From: Megaleporinus macrocephalus
Lineage: Eukaryota > Chordata > Actinopteri > Characiformes > Anostomidae
DNA: 64,000 bases
Assembly: GCA_021613375.1 (NCBI GenBank)
Contig: CM038711.1
Location: 20,917,694-20,981,693, forward strand
Direction: 5' to 3'
The position numbers were made by a program, and so were the translations under genes. This document shows positions 60,090-64,000 of this stretch, one piece after another. Below the pieces are notes generated by a model. The model had not been told where the DNA came from and made no database searches. It saw only the letters and a program-made list of their open reading frames with translations. Position 1 is the stretch's first letter; each line of letters begins with the position of its first letter.

Positions 60090-62250
60090 AAGAACGGGAT
60101 GTATTATTTATTGCAGACCCATGTTAACATGAGGGGGCAGGAGTTCATTCAGTTTATTGAACAATGCTTGACAAAGGGTCTAATAACAGGATGAAAGTTT
60201 GATAAATCCATACATTACATGCTCACTCGCTCCTTTTTAAAAAATCTTCACATTCCTTGAGGATGTTGCTGCTTTTACACCTTTCAAACACAGAAATATT
60301 TCTTTTGTCAAACTTAGTTAGGTTCCTCTTGTTCTGTTTAATAGTACAGGGACTTCATATAGTATTTGTAGTAAGATCTTCCCTAATCACTCACAGATGC
60401 TTTTAAATCTAAATGAATCATTTATATTAGTCCTCCCCACATCCCACAGCAAAACTTGTAGAAATTCTCATCAATAAATCATCAGTGCTTAAATATATAA
60501 TCCTCAAGTCATGTGGGATTCATATAAGGAGTTGCAGTCTAAACATGAATGAGTGATGTTTATTCTGATTATTGAAATGTTCTAATGTTGATCTTAAATT
60601 CTCAAACAGAGCAGCACAGCAGGCTTAATACGTCTTACCTGGCTTCTGGTCAAGGGAGATTTCAGGGCCAAACTCTCACCAATAATGACTTCAGCTTCTC
60701 CTTTTCACTCTCAAAACTGTCTTGGTAACCAAAAAAACAAAAAACTGAGCGCCTGGCACTGCACTGTCTCTAAGGAATTCAGTAGCAAATCAGTTCAAAG
60801 GAATATGAGTCATGCAATTGCATCGCTCTTTCATTTCATACTAATTACAGTCTAGGTTTACTGCCAATCAAGTCCCCAAACGATTTTAAAAAATGGAAAG
60901 TAAACAGTGAAAGATGCCTCAAACATTCTGGAGAGACTGTGATCAAAAACTTTACCCCATCCCCACAAGTCTCTAAGCTGTATTCTGAATGTGGCTTGTT
61001 GATGGGGGTTTTCCTAATAGGCAGTGGTGACACATTTAAGCAAAACCAGTAAGGGGACTTCCCAATTTCCTCCAACACTCCAAGAACATTACATATAGAA
61101 AATAATAAATATGTACTCACTACAGGTCCATGAACGACCACAGACGACTGTGTGCATACAGAGGCAAATGGAAGCCAGTGTTATAAGTGAAAAATTCAGT
61201 CACCACTTATTTATACATGAGGAGGATCCTGCTGCTTTATTTATAACATCTTTTAAATATAGCTCCTACGAATTTAATAAGTAATTCAGAGTGGAAGTCT
61301 CAGCTCACCTCCTTGTCCAACACCACTTACTCATATAGGAGTCAGGGAAAATGGGGCTCTGTTCGTTAAATGGAGGACCATTTTTAAACCTGTGCCTAAA
61401 GCTAATCTAATTTAAATTTGAAAGCTTTCTATTAGCATTAGTGGGTAACAAATCAGGGGCTACCTGAAAAAATTCAAAGACCTTTATAATGCATTTTGGC
61501 TGCGACCATGATATATCTAAATTAGCATAAAAAATATCTCCGGATCTCCTTAAGGCACAAGTCTATCAGAAAAAAGCTCAGTGATGGACATTCTGTTTCT
61601 CTGTGCTTCCTTCATTCATTTGTGTTAGTGCTATGATTTGCCCTAATTACTGAAATGAATGGAGTCTGCAGCTTTTCTGCATGACTCACCATCCTCAGGG
61701 GCTTGGATAATAATGTAAATATTCTTTTCATCAGCCATGCTGCTTCAACACAAAATGGGGACGATCCTACTTAGAGTTCCTAAAGTATTTATTCAGTGGC
61801 CAGTCATTCACTGTAATGCACTGTAAAGTCGAGGCGATGATCAGATGCCAGTTGTACCCTGTACTGAATTACTTTGGCACCTGGTTAGCCTGTATCACAC
61901 GCTCGTTTCAAATGTCAGCAACTGCCATTTTCCACACAGATTACTGCATTAAAGGATTTGATGCTAATGCCATCATGGCTCTGTGCCACTAAGAAGCAGA
62001 AAAGAAAAGGAGACAGACACTTCTAAACACAGGACTGAAGGCCTGTTATACACAGGCACAAAGCAATGGCAACAATGGCTCTCATTTTAAAGTGACTGCA
62101 TCATAAGTCAGTGGTGTTTTAGCCTGAATGCTGATTTTCAGATAGTCACAGCTATAAATACAAAATTAGCAAAAAATAGTACAAACTAGTGTATAGTACC
62201 AAAAAGGTTATATGACTTGTGATAATAGCAGAACTCTACATAACAGGCTA
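60090..62250. other. No gene seen downstream of calb2
   Basis: No recognised exon. The part 61600-62000 has balanced composition, no repeat signature and words such as GATTTGCCCTAATTACTG; it could hold a conserved non-coding element. Confidence 0.5.
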
Positions 62251-62257
62251 TATAGAC

Positions 62258-62368
62258 CCTGCTAAAAAAAAACCCAGCACAGACCAGCAGGAATTACATG
62301 CAGGTCTAGACTAGCCTATGCTGGTTTTGTGCTGGTCTAGTTTCTCACTCAGCATGGTCATGCTGGTT
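62258..62368. repeat. CCAGCA/TGCTGG palindromic repeat
   Basis: CCAGCACAGACCAGCAGG on the left faces TGCTGGTTTTGTGCTGG and ATGCTGGTT on the right. This is the usual design of a short palindromic fish element. No gene content. Confidence 0.45.
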
Positions 62369-62379
62369 GACAGACACAA

Positions 62380-63822
62380 TAGCATACAAAACAAAACATA
62401 TTGCAGCTGTTCGAACTAAACCTCACATCTCTAAAATGATAACTTTACACTAAAAACGTTAAATGCAAGTCAGTGTGACGACAACATTGATTTTGGTCCA
62501 TTTATCATGAAATATACACACATTGTAAACTACAACAAGCATTACACAACAAACACTAAAAACAACAATATGAGATGCGGAAGGTTTTGTTTGGACAGCT
62601 GGATTTGCTGATGAATACCAATTTCAGTGGCTACTGACCAGTCTATAAGCAGCCAAAACACAGTACTCCTTTGTGATTAATGACTTTAGAGGTTTATCAT
62701 GTTATTTAAGACAAAGAACATCAAAATGGAAACAATAGCAGATAAACTTCCTCTGCTGATAGATCCTAGATGTAATAAGAGGTTCAACTCCTGGTTATTT
62801 AGTAATTAAGCAGTGTTTCTGACCTGATACTTTTCTACTTATTCTTAAGGTAGGTTTTTTCATAAGGTACTTAAGCGGAGTCATAATTTGACAAAATTAC
62901 CAATAAATTGCAAATTCAGTTTTATGAAGTTAAATGTCTCCCAAGACCTCCACAATTTAACCACTTTTAGAGGAGATTCAGAATCACATAGTGTAAAGCA
63001 GAACATAAGCTTGAAAAAAAATACAGAAAAAAAAACTTAATTAGGAGTAACCAAAGTTCTGTTCTAGGATTAAAAAATCATATTACAGTTGATTCACTTA
63101 GTTTGTATTGTCATTTCCACCAAAGGCAGGAAACCAATGACATTTGTCTTTGTTTTGTCTGTTAAAGCTGTAATATACTGCTACTATCATGCGGGCTATC
63201 CCACAGCCACCTTTGTAAGTCTTCATAATTCAGCTCCTCTGTCATCTAGAGTAACAATTGTTTTGTGACTTTGTTTAGTCTTGTATTCTTTCTTGTCTGT
63301 TCAAAACTTTTTGAACATTTAAAGCATTTCTGGAAGTGCATGTAAAATGCATCAAGAGTCATGATCAGCAAAGAGAACTGAATATAATTAGTGTAGTTTC
63401 TCTCTTCACAGAAAAGACTAATTTAAAGATCTTATTACAAGCCTCTATATTGTAGAACTGAAGATAAATTCATAGCAGTCTGAAGAGGCAGAAGAATGGA
63501 TTGGCACTCAACACTGTGTTTTTTATGCAGTAAAACTGCCACCAAGTGGATCCTTCTTGCTATTGCAGCAATTTCAGCACCGCGTCAACAAGCCATCATG
63601 ACTTCCACAATGATAAATTTGGACTGCAAAAAAGTCCAATCTCACTTTGTTATGTCTATTCAAGTCACCAACATAAAATGTCTGCCTTGTATTTGGTACA
63701 TAATCAAAATCTATCTGTTTAGGTGCCACAGTCACAAATGGATAATAAAACTACAATAAGTCAACTGTAAAGGAAATGTCAGGAAGTAAACAAGCAGGCT
63801 AGATCCAGCTCATTAAGAAGTG
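62380..63822. other. No gene seen
   Basis: AT-rich. The 87-codon frame at 63496-63759 has no recognisable motif and ends just before the transposon terminus. Confidence 0.5.
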
Positions 63823-64000
63823 AATATTAACAAAAATATGAAAACACAACACTTTTGTTCTTGCTCCAATATTTTATGAGCTGAACTCAAAGATCTAAGA
63901 TTTTTTCTATATACACAAAAGGCCTTTTTCTCTCAAATATTGTTCACAAACTTGTCTTAATCTGTGTTAGTGAGCACATCTCCTTTGCTGAGATAATCTA
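63823..64000 (+). mobile_element. Terminus of a Tc1-type transposon cut by the window end
   Basis: AACAAAAATATGAAAACACA followed by ACACTTTTGTTCTTGCTCC and ATGAGCTGAACTCAAAGATC is the terminal sequence of a very common fish Tc1/mariner family. The run continues with GAGAGAAA-type and AGTGAGCACATCTCC words to the last base. The transposase part, if any, lies outside. Confidence 0.75.

Overview
This window is vertebrate nuclear DNA, most likely from a ray-finned (teleost) fish. Two spliced genes can be read with consensus GT/AG junctions, the introns are AT-rich, and the interspersed repeats (L2/CR1-type LINE pieces, Tc1/mariner remnants, hAT-like MITEs, CA/GT microsatellites) are typical of fish. 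No prokaryotic gene organisation, CRISPR array, rRNA or tRNA was seen. Species and clade are inference; the repeat style suggests an otophysan, but this was not tested.

Gene 1 (11.0-26.8 kb, + strand) is a purine nucleoside phosphorylase (PNP). Six coding exons join in frame to a 286-residue protein whose active-site residues match mammalian PNP, except for Thr in place of the phosphate-loop Ser. A CpG-rich promoter block lies at about 11.0-11.4 kb. Two decayed copies of PNP exon 2 lie at 7.7 kb (upstream of the gene) and 16.0 kb (inside intron 2). Together with a longer diverged duplication of intron-1 sequence at 6.7-7.9 kb, they suggest that PNP copies once existed in tandem here. Intron 1 carries a large foldback element sitting in an imperfect ACT-type trinucleotide tract. 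Intron 5 carries an L2-type LINE endonuclease fragment joined directly to a LINE 3' tail.

The intergenic region (26.8-46.8 kb) has no recognisable gene. It holds a 5'-truncated LINE on the minus strand with a long uninterrupted reverse transcriptase frame (29.1-31.5 kb), a 3'-truncated Tc1 element (35.9-36.8 kb), an internally deleted Tc1-type element (40.1-40.8 kb), several MITE-like repeats, and an isolated CpG-rich block at 44.3-44.7 kb.

Gene 2 (46.9-60.1 kb, + strand) is calretinin (calb2). Eleven coding exons join in frame to 271 residues with five canonical EF-hand loops and a degenerate sixth, the same length as human calretinin. A hAT-like MITE sits in intron 9. The right end of the window (63.82-64.0 kb) is the terminus of another Tc1-type transposon, cut by the window edge.

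The two genes are not known to work together: one is a purine salvage enzyme and the other a neuronal calcium buffer. I found no wholly new biological system. The items most worth a second look are the PNP exon-2 fossils, the foldback element, the endonuclease-only LINE, and the CpG-rich and TAAT-rich blocks upstream of and within calb2.
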